The notes: generated by a model not told the origin, from the sequence alone. Numbered from the stretch's first letter, positions 48,198 to 59,710 are shown. The stretch is DNA of 64,000 nucleotides from Manduca sexta (GCF_014839805.1 NC_051119.1:8239245-8303244), one strand, 5' to 3'. Numbers and translations: made by a program.

Positions 48198-49014
48198 GTA
48201 AGTTATTCATTATGTTTAAATAGTTAAGAACTATTTCTGCATATGTTATTTGTTATTTTTGAGTGTATTTACAAATTGACATTATTCAATGAACTATGAC
48301 GGTAAAAAAAAATTATTGTAAATAAATACAATTAAAATTGGTGTTTGATGTTCAACAGTAAATTAACAGACATTAGTCCAAACATATTTAGTTAATTTGA
48401 CTGCTTTAGTAAATCGCACCTTGATAATTAAAATGTCGCGGTAATTACAATAAGTCGATGTTGCATTCGATAGTTTGTCACTTTTCAAATGTTGTGGTTT
48501 ATAGTCAATTTAATATTTTTTTTTAACTTGCGTCATTGTTATTCTAAAGGTGCGAAATAACTATATTATTTTGTATTTGTCTTTGTATGAAGGAAATAGG
48601 TTATCTATCAAAGTAAACAATTTAGTAAATGACTGTCCATGATTTTGTTTTTCTCCAAATTATAAGTCGAACAGCCATTATCAGTACTTAAGATAGGGCC
48701 AATTATATTTGGCTTTCTAGTCAAAATTTTCCATTCCGGTGTTACTATGACACTGTTAGTTGGCAAAATGTTAGAAAGAGATAAAAAATATAAAATAATT
48801 TTGGGCATGCTAAAAACTTTTGAAAGTTAAATATAGATAGTGCATAAACTATGCTATACCTAACCCAAGATATAGGTATAATAATCTTTCTGAAATATAA
48901 TCTCTTCCGAAAACGTTTAATTTTTAAAATTCGAACTTGTTGTTCTTTTGGCAGTTGCCCGTCATTGCGCTGTGTCATTCATAGTAACGTCGACCGATAA
49001 GAATATCATGTACT

Positions 49015-49029
49015 AACGCCATCTACTTT
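49015..49029 (-). promoter_or_regulatory. Weak CTCF-like motif
   Basis: ACGCCATCTACTTTT on the plus strand is the complement of a core AGATGGCG with about 11 of 14 matches to the CTCF motif. It lies about 820 bp after V11. Confidence 0.2.
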
Positions 49030-49294
49030 TCAAATTAGGAATTTCAAGTTAAAATACCAAAACTACTAAGGTGTGAAATCGGAACTATATAAATACTTAG
49101 TAGCTACGCATGGAGCTTAAAAGTAGAATAAATTAAAAACGAGGAAGTGTCAAGTAATTGTACTTTCATTCTATGTGTCATTAAAATATATAAATAATAA
49201 TAGATATACATATAAGTGTCTTAGTAAGCCGAAGGAGGGGTTGCCCCGCCTATAACCGAGAAACAATATTATAGTGTCAAATCTATTATACTTA

Positions 49295-49665
49295 CTATTA
49301 TATAAAGCTGAAGAGTTTGTTTGTTTGTTTGAACGCGCTAATCTCAGGAACTACCGGTTCAAACTGAAAAATTCTTTTTGTGTTGAATAGCCCTTTGTGG
49401 AGTGCTATAGGCTATATATCATCACATTATGACCAATAGGAGCGGAGCAGTAATGAAACATGTTACAAAAACGCGAAAAATTTATTAGTTTTGAGAGCTT
49501 CTGTTGCGTGCGCTGCGTAAACGGTTAAAGTTATGCAACAACGATCCTCTTAAAAATTTCACTTAAAGGGAAGAACATAGGCTTCCGGGAAAATATATAA
49601 CGTGACTTTTATAACGGAAAACTATAGCCCGAAAAACTTTATAACGCGGGCAAAAGCTAGTAAAA
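49295..49665 (+). repeat. Helitron-like short element
   Basis: It runs from ACTATTATATAAAGCTGAAG to ACGCGGGCAAAAGCTAGTA. Confidence 0.55.
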
Positions 49666-49779
49666 TATAAAAGTTTATTCTCACTAGGTATCAGATTTTA
49701 TTTTATTCACAAGGCAATTCTATTTAATACCAACATAATGACAAATAATATCGTATTATATAAATCATTCTTAATTTAT

Positions 49780-49934
49780 TAAGGGCCTATATCAGAAGTT
49801 TTTAGTAAATTTTATTTGACAGTAATCGTATAAAATAGCTAGGAGTATAGATTAGAGTTTGAATTTATATTTCGTCAGCTCATGCATTTCTTTTACGAGT
49901 TGAATTAACTCGGAATTTGTAGAATAGGCCCTTA
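49780..49934. mobile_element. Short MITE with AAGGGCC ends
   Basis: TAAGGGCCTAT and ATAGGCCCTTA face each other 155 bp apart. There is no ORF. A similar end (AAAGGGCCTATC) lies at 63,882. Confidence 0.5.
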
Positions 49935-50054
49935 GTGTCACCAATAGAAATGTAAGGTTTTTATTAATAAAATTATAGTATTCATTACATTTATGATCCG
50001 ATTACGGAGCTATTAGACATCTGATGTGTTGTGCTTCGTACAGTGATCCAGTTT

Positions 50055-50262
50055 TTGCTGGTGGTAGGATATATTTTATATGTTAAAACCCGCCATAGTA
50101 GCCCACGTATGTGTCGCGTTCCGGGATTAGCCTGAATATATCCGGTTCCAACAGGCCGGCATAATTGTGTCAACTGTCGAGGGGTAATCTCTCGTCAGTC
50201 AACATTCTATTGGACCACACTCCACTTACCATCAGGTGCAATGAGGTCACTATACCGTGCAC
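50055..50262 (+). repeat. TATATTTTATATCC family, internally deleted
   Basis: GGTGGTAGGATATATTTTAT is followed directly by the GTTAAAACCCGCCATAG block. About 40 bp of the usual 5' part are missing. Confidence 0.65.
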
Positions 50263-50914
50263 GTACTTATTAAAAATAATTGAGACCCAAACACCGACTC
50301 TTACTCAATATCTTTTGTTTTTTCCCGGCAGCATATATCCTGTTATTGTGACATGACCATTGCACGTTTTTGAACGTATAATATAAAAACCTTTCCAATG
50401 AGTTGAGTTACCGAAAAAGCTTTTTTTATTGAACAAGATATGCTAAACCACGTTCTACGACTAAGTTGCCATTAAAGCTGATTGCAAATAGCCTGCTCAC
50501 TATTACAAGGTACTATATTATATTTTCTTAAAATATATCACATGGTCCCGTGTCTTAGTCAGTAAATAATCCTTAAAGAAAAATAAAGGGGAGGAACCAT
50601 AAATTATTGTCTTGAAATTTTTACTGACATGAAAATATTTAATTTAATTTTTCAACATGCATAAAAATTTACACAGTACCTTCTAACATATAAAGGCGCA
50701 TGTTTTGTAATACAATCTAGTTATGTTTTATGTATATATTATAAAATTATGTAAAAAGAAATTGAAATCTGTTTTGCGTCTTAATTAAATAAATCAGCGA
50801 ACTCTTATGGCCTATTTCTTTAAATCACGTACCTTGCATTTTCTACTTTAATACAATTACATTACGTACGTACACGAATGATAATTAATATCCGTTATCA
50901 ATAGATACTAAGCT

Positions 50915-50920
50915 TTATCG
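50915..50920 (-). promoter_or_regulatory. TTATCG motif before V12
   Basis: CTTTATCGTAC lies about 120 bp upstream of the V12 ATG. GTTATCAATAGATA lies 20 bp further up. Confidence 0.3.
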
Positions 50921-51041
50921 TACATATAAGTTTCATATCGGTCCCGCATAAATTACGTACGTGGCTAATCATTTGTTGTTTTATTATAGCATAACTAGCA
51001 CGGTGTTATATTTTTTTTATTATTTTTTTAATGTTTACAAA

Positions 51042-51132
51042 ATGACGAATAATTTGGCCGGTGTATTGGTTTTTATGATATTAAACATATTGTTGTTTTG
51101 GGTGATTTACGCTGTTGTTGTGAGATATTTTG
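51042..51132 (+). CDS. Alternative first exon V12, membrane anchor
   Basis: This 91-bp open exon has 30 codons plus one base and ends at G|GTAAGT (phase 1). The frame is open back to 50,961, but the only in-frame ATG is here, in ACAAAATGA context. MTNN precedes a membrane segment at about residues 5-27, then RYF. The upstream open stretch is rich in Tyr and Phe from T-rich DNA and is probably leader. Without splicing the frame ends four codons after the donor. Confidence 0.78.
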
Positions 51133-51559
51133 GTAAGTTTATGTGAAAAAATAATATTGTGATTCCTTTTGATCTGCCATGAAGGCTGCAAAGTCTACGA
51201 AATGTCAGGAGAAAACAATAATATAATTCACCGCGATTGAATTCGTAGTCTTATTTCAATAATATTGTCAATATTTTTTTGATTTTCGAATGCCGTGTCA
51301 ATTTCATATTAGGTATGGATTGCTTGTTTGTTCTTACACTCGCGTCTTTGTAAATATTTTTTGACTAAAATTATTTCTGTATATTGATTGTCTTTGTGTG
51401 ATATAAACTTCATTTTAATTCCGTGATTTATGGTCTATTATTTAGTTAACATCACAAATTTTCACATTAATGTCATTATTAGAATATGTACTTTTGTAGT
51501 TACTTGGGTTTGTTATTTTGCCCAATATCATGGCTCAGGTATTCCATTATAACTCACTA

Positions 51560-51750
51560 GTTTTAACCGGCGTGAAAATGTTTGACTAAGATAAAAATCC
51601 CTTTGTTTTTGCGGAATAAACCTATAGCACTCAGGAGTAATGTACCTTTCTGTTAGTGTAAATCAAAATCGGGTCAGTAGTTTTAGAGATTAGGGTCTAC
51701 AAACGAACAAATTCATAAACTTTTCCTCTGTATAATATTAGTATAGATAG
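51560..51750 (-). repeat. Degenerate Helitron-like element
   Basis: It contains CCTATAGCACTCAGGAGTAA and ends TATTAGTATAGATAG, the complement of the TCTATACTAATA end. Confidence 0.5.
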
Positions 51751-52012
51751 TTAATCTTTTTTGTGAACTGCGAAAAGTTTGCATCTTCGCTTATTTGATA
51801 CAAGCATAAACATGCATTTAAAATATGCTATACAAAATACTAAAACGTCATAAACAACTGTAGTCAATAATAAAATAAATGCACCAATTGTGTTGTTTTT
51901 CTTTGCGATAAGACGAATTTATCGGCACATCGGCCGCGAATCTTATACTGATTAACTAATTTCGTCGAATATTATATTAATTGCTTGACCTGAATTAAAA
52001 ACTTTGATATTT

Positions 52013-52305
52013 ACTGGTGTTAGGTCTCTCATATGTGAGAATCCGTCAGGTACCACCGCAATGTCTATTTCTGCCGCCAAGCTGCAGTGTGTAGTCACTG
52101 TTGTGTTTCGGTTTAAAAAACATTAGCCAGTGTAACTACTGGACATAATGAGACTTAACATCTCATTTGGGCTGCGAGAGCAGTGGCATACAAAACAATA
52201 CTTTGTATTTCAAGGTGTTGGATGGTGTTTCTATTTTTTATGGGCGGTCTTATCGCTTACCATCAGGCGAATGGCAAGCTCGTCTCGTCATGCAAAGCAA
52301 TATTA
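52013..52305 (+). repeat. LINE-tail/SINE family copy 7
   Basis: It runs from GGTGTTAGGTCTCTCATATG to CATGCAAAGCAATATTATAA. The AATAAA has decayed. Confidence 0.65.
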
Positions 52306-52443
52306 TAATATATAATAATACATAATAATCCCACTAAAATATACTTTAATATGTAACCGTTTATTTTCCAAAAAAAATTGTGGTTTGGAGGCTTTTTATA
52401 TCCTAATAGCTAATAGATATAATGCAGACGTACTATATATTGA

Positions 52444-52762
52444 AGCGGTGATAGCCTAGTTGGGTGTGGAACGGACTGCCGAGACGAATGTCCTCAGATT
52501 CAAAACCCAAGGGCATACATCACTGATTTTTCATAAATTATGTTGGTATTATTTACAACTTGTCTCTTGCTTTAATGGGAAAGGAAAACATTGTGAAAAA
52601 CCTGCATATCTAAAAAAAATCTCTTTAGGAATTTTTAAGGTGTGTGCAGTCTACCAATCCGCACTAGGCCAGCTTGGTGAACTGAGGCCTAATCCCTCTC
52701 AGTAGTGGAAGAGGCTCGTGCCCAACAATGGGACAGTATATAATACAAGGCTCATATTATTA
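52444..52762 (+). repeat. tRNA-like SINE family, near full length
   Basis: AAGCGGTGATAGCCTAGTTG starts the tRNA-like head, and the copy ends at CTCATATTATTAT. A Helitron-like element follows directly. Confidence 0.75.
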
Positions 52763-52763
52763 T

Positions 52764-53442
52764 CTATCTATACTTATAATAAATCTGTAGAGAAGTCAAT
52801 TCTGTACATGAAATATATTTCCAAAATAACTCTCAGGGGGTGATTAGGGATCGATACTGTTGCCAAAAATGCAATTAGTAAAATTTGTCTTGTCTTGTCT
52901 GTCTGTCTGTCTGTCTGTCTGTATAACCGTTATAGAAACAAAAACTACTCGACGGATTTTAACGAAACTTGGTACAATTATTTGTCATACTCCTGTGCTG
53001 GTTATAGTATACTTTTCATCACGCTACAATTAATAGGAGCAGAGCAGTGAAGGGAAATGTTGGGAAAACGGGAGAAGTTACTCCATTTTTTAAGCTTCCG
53101 TCGCGTGTGCAACCTTAATGGTTAAAGCTACACAGAAATCATGTATGACGAAAATGTTCTCCTTAAAATTATGTAAAAAATATCCCACGACAGCATATGT
53201 CTATCTTTTATGGTTGACTCACAATAACACTTGTAACTCCCGATAGCTTAGCAGTTCGAAGCTTTCTCATTATATTTGTCTACTCTTACGTTTATAACAC
53301 TCTCAGTTATCCCTAATTAAAAAGTTAACATTATTAAATATTCCATAAAAAAGAATCATAGAAATCGGTATAGAAACACCAAAGTTATACATGAAATACG
53401 CTAATAATAAGCCATCATGCGTGAATACTGAATCATGCTATA
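52764..53442 (+). repeat. Helitron-like element, 3'-truncated copy
   Basis: It is near-identical to 6420-7075 but lacks the final part with the CTAGTA end. It includes a longer (TCTG)n tract at about 52,895-52,922. Confidence 0.65.
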
Positions 53443-54336
53443 AGGATTATTTTTGTATATATATAAGGTCGCGAACGCACAGGCAGGCGGCTTGCTTGGC
53501 ACCTAGTTATAAATATAATATATGTTGCCATTTATCCTCAATAACAAATGTATAGGAAAATGGTTCTGGGAATATCCAATTAATTGTTACGCAATAAAAT
53601 TATTTTATTCATCTGTGCTAGTAAAAGTAGTGTAAGTAACATTACTGTGATATAAACTTAAGTCTGTAGGTAGGTTCATCCGTTTTCTAGTGGAAACTGC
53701 TTTCCGAATTGGCGGTGGAATCATAATTTTGTGGGATCTTATTAAATGTTTAACATTTTATGAGTTCATATAATAATAATCTTTCTAAAGATACGTGCCT
53801 CATGTCAGGGGTGGGATATACTCTGCGAAATCTTGATTTAGTAGCTGTGTCCCTGTCTTACATGCATGTATGATACACTACTTTATTTCTGAATAATATA
53901 GATACTATATTTTGATTTCTAGGAAGCTATTTTATAACAAAAAAGGAGTCGCGAACAAACGCTAGTTCAGGTGACAGGAAATGAGCTGACTCACTACTTC
54001 ACACTTACTTCATATTTCTAAGGAAGTGCATCATTCATAAGGGTGATTAACTAAGTAATTATTATGAATTACTTATAAGTAATTGTCCCAGGGGGGAAAG
54101 GGGTTAATCAGTAATTGCTAATAACGAAATACAAGATAAAAATCTACCTAAATTTCTTACAATACAAATAAAAGTGACTGTAGAAAGGTGTCATAACTAG
54201 TTCATTTCAATTATCTATTACGCAATAAATCTCAATATTATCATCTAGTGTCAAAATGTTGAAAACGCGCTTTTATGGAGTTTTAAGTTCAAGTTAATGT
54301 TATTATTATTTATCACGTGACTTACTATTAAATTAA

Positions 54337-54640
54337 AAAAGGCTATAGCCTAGTTGAGAATCGAATGGACTGCACGAGACGAATGTCTGCTGGTATAAAA
54401 CCCAAGGACGCGCACCTCTGGCTTTTCTAATGTTATGTATGTATTCTTTCTGAATTATCGCTTGCTTGCTTGAAACATTGTGAGAAAAGCTACATAACTA
54501 AGTAGTTCTTTACAACAATTTTGAAGATATGTGAAGTATGTCATTCCGCACTAGGCCAGACTAAGGCCTAATCCCTCTTAGATGTAGACGAGGGCCGTAC
54601 AGCAGTGGGACATTATAATATAATATAAGCTTGATATTAT
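54337..54640 (+). repeat. tRNA-like SINE family, diverged copy
   Basis: GGCTATAGCCTAGTTGAGAA is the head and AGCAGTGGGACATTATAATA the end. It is more diverged than the 58-kb copy. Confidence 0.65.
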
Positions 54641-55037
54641 TCTTACTATTGTGCAATGTAAATCGTATTAGAACACCTATTACGCGGCGTCTATCTGTCT
54701 GCGTATCCTTTAAAGGTTCTTTAATCTTTTGAATTGTGATAGAAAAATCATTATTTTTTTTATAAGGTACTATGGCGAATTTTAACAAAAAGAAATATAA
54801 ACAAACATAGCACGGAACCTTAGGTGCATGAGCTGGACTTGTCCGGAATTTTTATTGTTAGTACTTACTTAATAAATAAATTTAACGAACTAAACTATCG
54901 GATACGTTTAATAAATCGATTTGATCGATATTACGAATGTGACCCGAATAACAGTAATTTTCTTATAATAGAAGGCCGGCAAATGCCAATTAACTAATGC
55001 CAATGATTATTTACAATGCCTCAGGTATCGTGAATGC

Positions 55038-55614
55038 CCGCCCTGTGGACTGGGGGCGTTTGGAGAATTCCACCACGGTATCCCCTGCCTGTCGTAAAAG
55101 GCGACTAATAGGGGCCATGGGGGGGTCGCCGGCGAGCAGCAGGGGGCTGTCGGCCGCTGGTGAAGGTTGTGCATGCTTAGCACATTGTGGTGACCCCCGG
55201 GATGGACGGCAGTGTGTAGTTGGCCTCATGCTGCCGTAGACGCCGAGGGCGTCCTTCGGTGCGCGGGGGCTTCTGAGCCCCCCACCCATAGGAGACGGGC
55301 CGCAAGGCGGCACCGCGCAGGGGCGGCTGCGGTCGCAGACTAGACACTTCAACGTCAGAGGAAGCCCGCAGCCGTCCCTAATGCGCCGAAGAGGGCCACC
55401 GCGGAGTTTTAGCTGGTAGGCCGTGCATAGGTTAAGTTGTATATAGGGTTAGGGACTCGGCCCGGCGGTCGCCGGAAAGTCGTCATCAAATCCGGGCGGC
55501 TGAACGCCGGGCCGTAAGGCACGGCTACCCCAGCATAACCGCTCAGTCACCCCCCACGAAGGCTGGGCGGTAGTAATAAGGCACTTTCTCCGCGAAACCA
55601 AAAAAAAAAAAAAA
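55038..55614 (+). mobile_element. 5'-truncated non-LTR insertion, poly(A), 14-bp TSD
   Basis: This GC-rich block of 577 bp contains TTCCACCACGGTATCCCCTG and CTGTCGTAAAAGGCGACTAA, typical of lepidopteran LINE 3' untranslated ends, and finishes with 15 A residues. GGTATCGTGAATGC flanks it on both sides (55,024-55,037 and 55,615-55,628). It looks young. Its open frames on either strand are by-products of its GC-rich composition. Confidence 0.85.
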
Positions 55615-55827
55615 GGTATCGTGAATGCAATGCATCCTTTGAATAACGGAATTGGCATTGCTGTTTCAGAATAAAAGACCGCATTTCGTCATATAACTGT
55701 TCACAAAAATCTGAACCAATATCAATCACATTGACAGCATATAACGCTACAAAATATGTAATTAATGTTTTAAATAAATGATCGTTTTGGGTTTTACTAT
55801 ACCTAAAAAGAACATAAGGTCAGGAAG

Positions 55828-56022
55828 CCATATTCCATCTATAGAGGCGAATCCGTCTTTTTGCGATTACGCGAGTTTTATTCGAAAGACAACTTCGATA
55901 GCCATATAAATAAGAGAATCAAACAATTCTCTATTTAGCTATACCACCATCAAAACTGTCCTTCGATTAGAACTCCCGTGATTGCAAAAATACGGACATA
56001 CCCTCGTAGACAGAATAGGGCC
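55828..56022. mobile_element. Near-perfect fold-back MITE
   Basis: CCATATTCCATCTATAGAGG reading in from the left pairs with the complement of CTCGTAGACAGAATAGGG at the right. The arms are about 90 bp with scattered mismatches and almost no loop, so the RNA would form a long hairpin. It has no ORF. Confidence 0.65.
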
Positions 56023-56517
56023 CCGTGACTTTACTATTTTAATATTTCAAATTGTATTTTTTTGAGCTTGTAACACTTTATCATTTTTAATTTCAATGTA
56101 TAATAAAAAATAATTACATCAAATTTAAAATAACAAAAACACATCTAAGTAAAAATTACTACCCACACAATGTAAGATTATATTCTATGGGACCAATTCC
56201 TACATTATCTACAAACTACATAAATACATGGATTTATTCAAAAGATGCTCAGTTTTTGCTTTTTGAATCATTAAAAAAATTATCCAGATTAGATTGCGAA
56301 GTTGGTAAGCGCGTAGATTATTTAAAAAAACGATATATATGGATATCTACAAAATCGTATGACACATAGATAAACACATATACATAACTTTATATATAGA
56401 GAGAAATAATGGCGATAAATTGTTGAAAAAAGCTTATAAAAGGAACACGGACATTTTACTTTTTATCTATAAGTAGAATGTGCAAAATAAAAACCCGTTG
56501 ATAAGTTAAAAATATGT

Positions 56518-56543
56518 CGATAACGGCCATTATCCTTTTATCG
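56518..56543. promoter_or_regulatory. GATA-type motif cluster before V13
   Basis: TTGATAAG at 56,498, TCGATAACGG at 56,517 and TTTTATCGTATG at 56,536 lie 95-140 bp upstream of the ATG. A TATTCAGTGT initiator-like match at about 56,601 lies about 35 bp before it. Confidence 0.4.
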
Positions 56544-56637
56544 TATGGATATATTATAGCTTTAGTCATTTTTTAATTAGTTTCGACCAATCAGTACGTT
56601 TATTCAGTGTACAGGAGAATTTAGTGATAAATTCAAG

Positions 56638-56719
56638 ATGTACTATCCTTCACCAGCTTTTCTGTTTTGGGTGACCTTTCTTTTGGTGTTAATAGTTATT
56701 GTTAGTTTCAGATCAATGA
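56638..56719 (+). CDS. Alternative first exon V13, membrane anchor
   Basis: This 82-bp open exon has 27 codons plus one base and ends at A|GTAAGT (phase 1). MYYPSP is followed by a membrane segment at about residues 7-24, then RSM. The start has A at -3. A TTCAGTG initiator-like sequence about 35 bp upstream and a GATA-type cluster about 100 bp upstream fit an own promoter. A CGCGCCATCT core lies about 50 bp after the donor. Confidence 0.78.
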
Positions 56720-57387
56720 GTAAGTACAATTTTATTTTCAAAGTCGTTTGTTTTTTTGTATTAAACCGATCGCGCCATCTATGAAGGGATTTCGGAATTA
56801 ATGTAAATATTTCACAGATATCGTCATCCTTATTGTACCCATGTCGTGTCACGAATAGTCTTCTGGGATAGTAAAAAAAAACACTATTACAATTCCAATA
56901 CAACCTTTATGTATAGAAAGGAAGATATAAAAAACTGTGATAGTAAAACATTATCATAATTATGACGTAGTTTATAACAAAGAATTATTGTTTTTTATAA
57001 TATATAAACTTTCCATGCAGTGGTAGCAACATTAAGCCTTTATTCTTATTGATTATAGCGCAAGCTGTCTGTATGTTTCATTGCCACGTAGTAATTTATA
57101 TTTGTCGAAATAGATATCGTTTATCAAGGTCCACTGACGGCCACAACTAACAACTATTAGTTAATACTTATCTAATACCCGAATAACATTTGGATGAGAA
57201 ACAGGGACAAAATATATTATCTATTATCAATATCGCTTGCGATTTTTCGATAAATGCGAAGTGTTACTAAATTTACATTACTTTTAAGCATTCATTGATA
57301 ACATCTATGCCTAATGGTAATGATTTTGAAACTAACGGAACTCGGTTGACAGTTTTAATTGCGGTTTTATGAAAATTCCTTAAGGTT

Positions 57388-57608
57388 TGCTGGTTGTAGG
57401 GTATATTTTATGTCCGCCTGGATACCAATCACCGTATACAAGGTGTTAAAACCTGAAATAAGCACAAGTAAATGTGTTACATTCCGAGATTAGCCTGTGT
57501 ATATCCGGTTCCAACAGGCCGGCATAATTGTGTCAATTGCCAAGGGGTAATCTCTCGTCAGTCGACATTCTATTGGACCCTACTTACCATCAGGTGCAGG
57601 TCAATTTG
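57388..57608 (+). repeat. TATATTTTATATCC repeat family
   Basis: This is a full-length copy from TTGCTGGTTGTAGGGTATAT to TACTTACCATCAGGTGCAGG. Confidence 0.7.
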
Positions 57609-57903
57609 CGCGCACGTTAAAAAATGTACTGAATATTCTTGGTAATTGGTACGTCTACTAAATCTAGATAATTGTGGATGTTTTGTGTTGCTAATTTAGT
57701 TTATTTAATGTTCCATTGGTATTTACTGTTTTAAAGAAAGTTTGTATATCGCTTAATACGACGAATAACTTTAGTAATAAACGGCCCAAAACACTATCTT
57801 TAGATCGATTTTGAAAGTAAGCCAATCAGAATAAATCATTTGTAAGCATATCAAACAAATTGACATGATTGGTCCGTTTTCATAGTCAATCCGATGATAA
57901 TGC

Positions 57904-57988
57904 TTGGGATCTGTAACTGATATCGGACTTTGTTTTGATAATCGTTTAATTAATGTTTTAATAGTTTTAATATTTGTGTTATGTATAA
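57904..57988 (+). pseudogene. Possible decayed array exon
   Basis: The frame reads ...CFDNRLINVLIVLIFVLCI, then A|GTAAAA in phase 1, just where an array exon would end. There is no in-frame ATG between the preceding stop (57,898) and the hydrophobic run, and the donor is weak. It may be an array member that lost its start, or chance. It lies between V13 and V14, so the position fits. Confidence 0.25.
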
Positions 57989-58197
57989 GTAAAATTAATG
58001 TATGCGAGCAGGGAGGTGCAAAGGGCTCATGCACCCCCCTGTCCAGAAATAAATCACAAAAATATAAGTCACTGAATAAATCTGCAACAATGGGAACTAT
58101 CAACCACAGAGGTTTTTTTATGATAACACTTTAATAAACCCGCGTAATACGAATTTAAAAAAAAACTTAATAATATTATGTAGTATATAATAGTGCG

Positions 58198-58528
58198 AAG
58201 CGGCGATAGCCTAGTTGGGTGTGGAACGGACTGCCGAGACGAATGTCCGTAGGTTCAAATCCCAAGGGCACACACCTCTGACTTTTCTAAAATCATGTGT
58301 GTATTCTTTGTGAATTTATCGTTCGCTTTAACGGTGAAGGAAAACATCGTGAGGAAACCTGCACATCTGAGAAGTTCTCTATAGGAATTTCGAAGGTGTG
58401 TGAAGTCTACCAATCCGCACTAGGCCAGCGTGGTGGACTAAGGCCTAATCCCTCTCAGTAGTAGAGGAGGCCCGTGCTCAGCAGTGGGCAAGTATATAAT
58501 ACAGGGCAGATATTATTATTATTATTAT
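58198..58528 (+). mobile_element. Full-length tRNA-like SINE with 14-bp TSD
   Basis: This is the best copy of the family. It has the head GATAGCCTAGTTGGGTGTGG (box A type), GTAGGTTCAAATCCC (box B type), a SINE body and a (ATT)n tail. TATATAATAGTGCG is duplicated at 58,184-58,197 and 58,529-58,542. Confidence 0.85.
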
Positions 58529-59571
58529 TATATAATAGTGCGTAGGTGCAGATGCACTTTGATAAAACTAATCTTTGGGCGCCCATGGATTTATGTGTAA
58601 TAATCGGAAAAAACCGGCCAAGTGCGATTCGGACTTGTGCACCGAAGGTTCCAAATTTGTAGCTAAGGTATCTATGTATATTAAGTAGGTTCGAACTTGA
58701 CAAACGTAACTTTGCCGTTCGAAAACTTCACACAGTTATTACACCAATGTGAATAGTAAGTTTGTAATAGTAAATTCCCTTTTTTCTTATTAAAGTTCAT
58801 AATTAAGGTTTTCCTTACATTGTATCATGCCAAATTTCCTGTTTCTACGTCAACGGGACTTACCCTATAGGTTTTGATTCTCTTGTAAAATCACAAAATT
58901 TGTGGCACAAAAGGTAAAATCTTTTCTCCTTGTCTTAATTGTTTGTTGTTTTCACAGCTAAAAGGGACTGTAGGCATGAGTTTTTGATATACTCGTAAAT
59001 TTCAACTTAATTCTACGGGTTTCTAAGAAAAATATTTGATAAATACAAAAGGACGGACGGACTCCAAAATGATTCCTTTTGAAGTGAGAAACCCTTAAAA
59101 TATTAGTGCAGTTTTTTATTATATTCGAGTACAAAGTACTGACATATCATGAAGAGGAAAACGAACGTCGCATGATCATTTATAAATATGTCGCATATCA
59201 AAATAATCTTTCAGATAAATTCGGATATTGATTGATATTGTAAGTTTAAACGAAAGTAAATTTTATTCTAACTACACAAAACAGAAATTCGTAAAACATC
59301 AGATTTCGGGCACGTAACTGAATATTCAGATTGAAAAGATTTATTACATAAATAAGATCATTTTGAAGCAACATAACGTACTGGTGGAAAGTGTTAGTTA
59401 AAATGTAAAAAAAAAAATACTGAAAAAGAGATTACCGTGATGTTTGTGACCAAACATAACTGCGTGATCAAATCATAAAAGTAACGAACTGTTTTGGACT
59501 TCAAAACAACATCGTTTTAAGTGTACCACGAATTTGTCGAGTATGCTTACATAATTTGGCCATTTGGAAAA

Positions 59572-59710
59572 ATGCCTCCATCTGCAGAAGATTTAGATAT
59601 GAGGTCTGAGGAAAGCAATGTATCTATCACGGCGATAGCATACATTTCTGTCCTCTGTACTCTTTTATTGATGTCCTTTGTCATTATGTGCATCAAGATG
59701 GCGCATTTGG
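59572..59710 (+). CDS. Alternative first exon V14, long-tail anchor
   Basis: This 139-bp open exon has 46 codons plus one base and ends at G|GTAAAT (phase 1). The frame is open back to 59,521, but this is the only ATG before the tail, in GAAAAATGC context. An acidic tail of 18 residues (MPPSAEDLDMRSEESNVS) holds the sequon N16-V-S and precedes a membrane segment at about residues 19-41, then KMAHL. The donor is one base from GTAAGT. AAGATGGCGC inside the last codons resembles a CTCF core but is also coding. Confidence 0.78.

Noticed and set aside
52460..52705. 81-codon open frame
   Set aside because: It is the body of a tRNA-like SINE.
55011..55352. 113-codon and 80-codon overlapping frames
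   Set aside because: Both come from the GC-rich LINE 3' insertion, which explains their openness.
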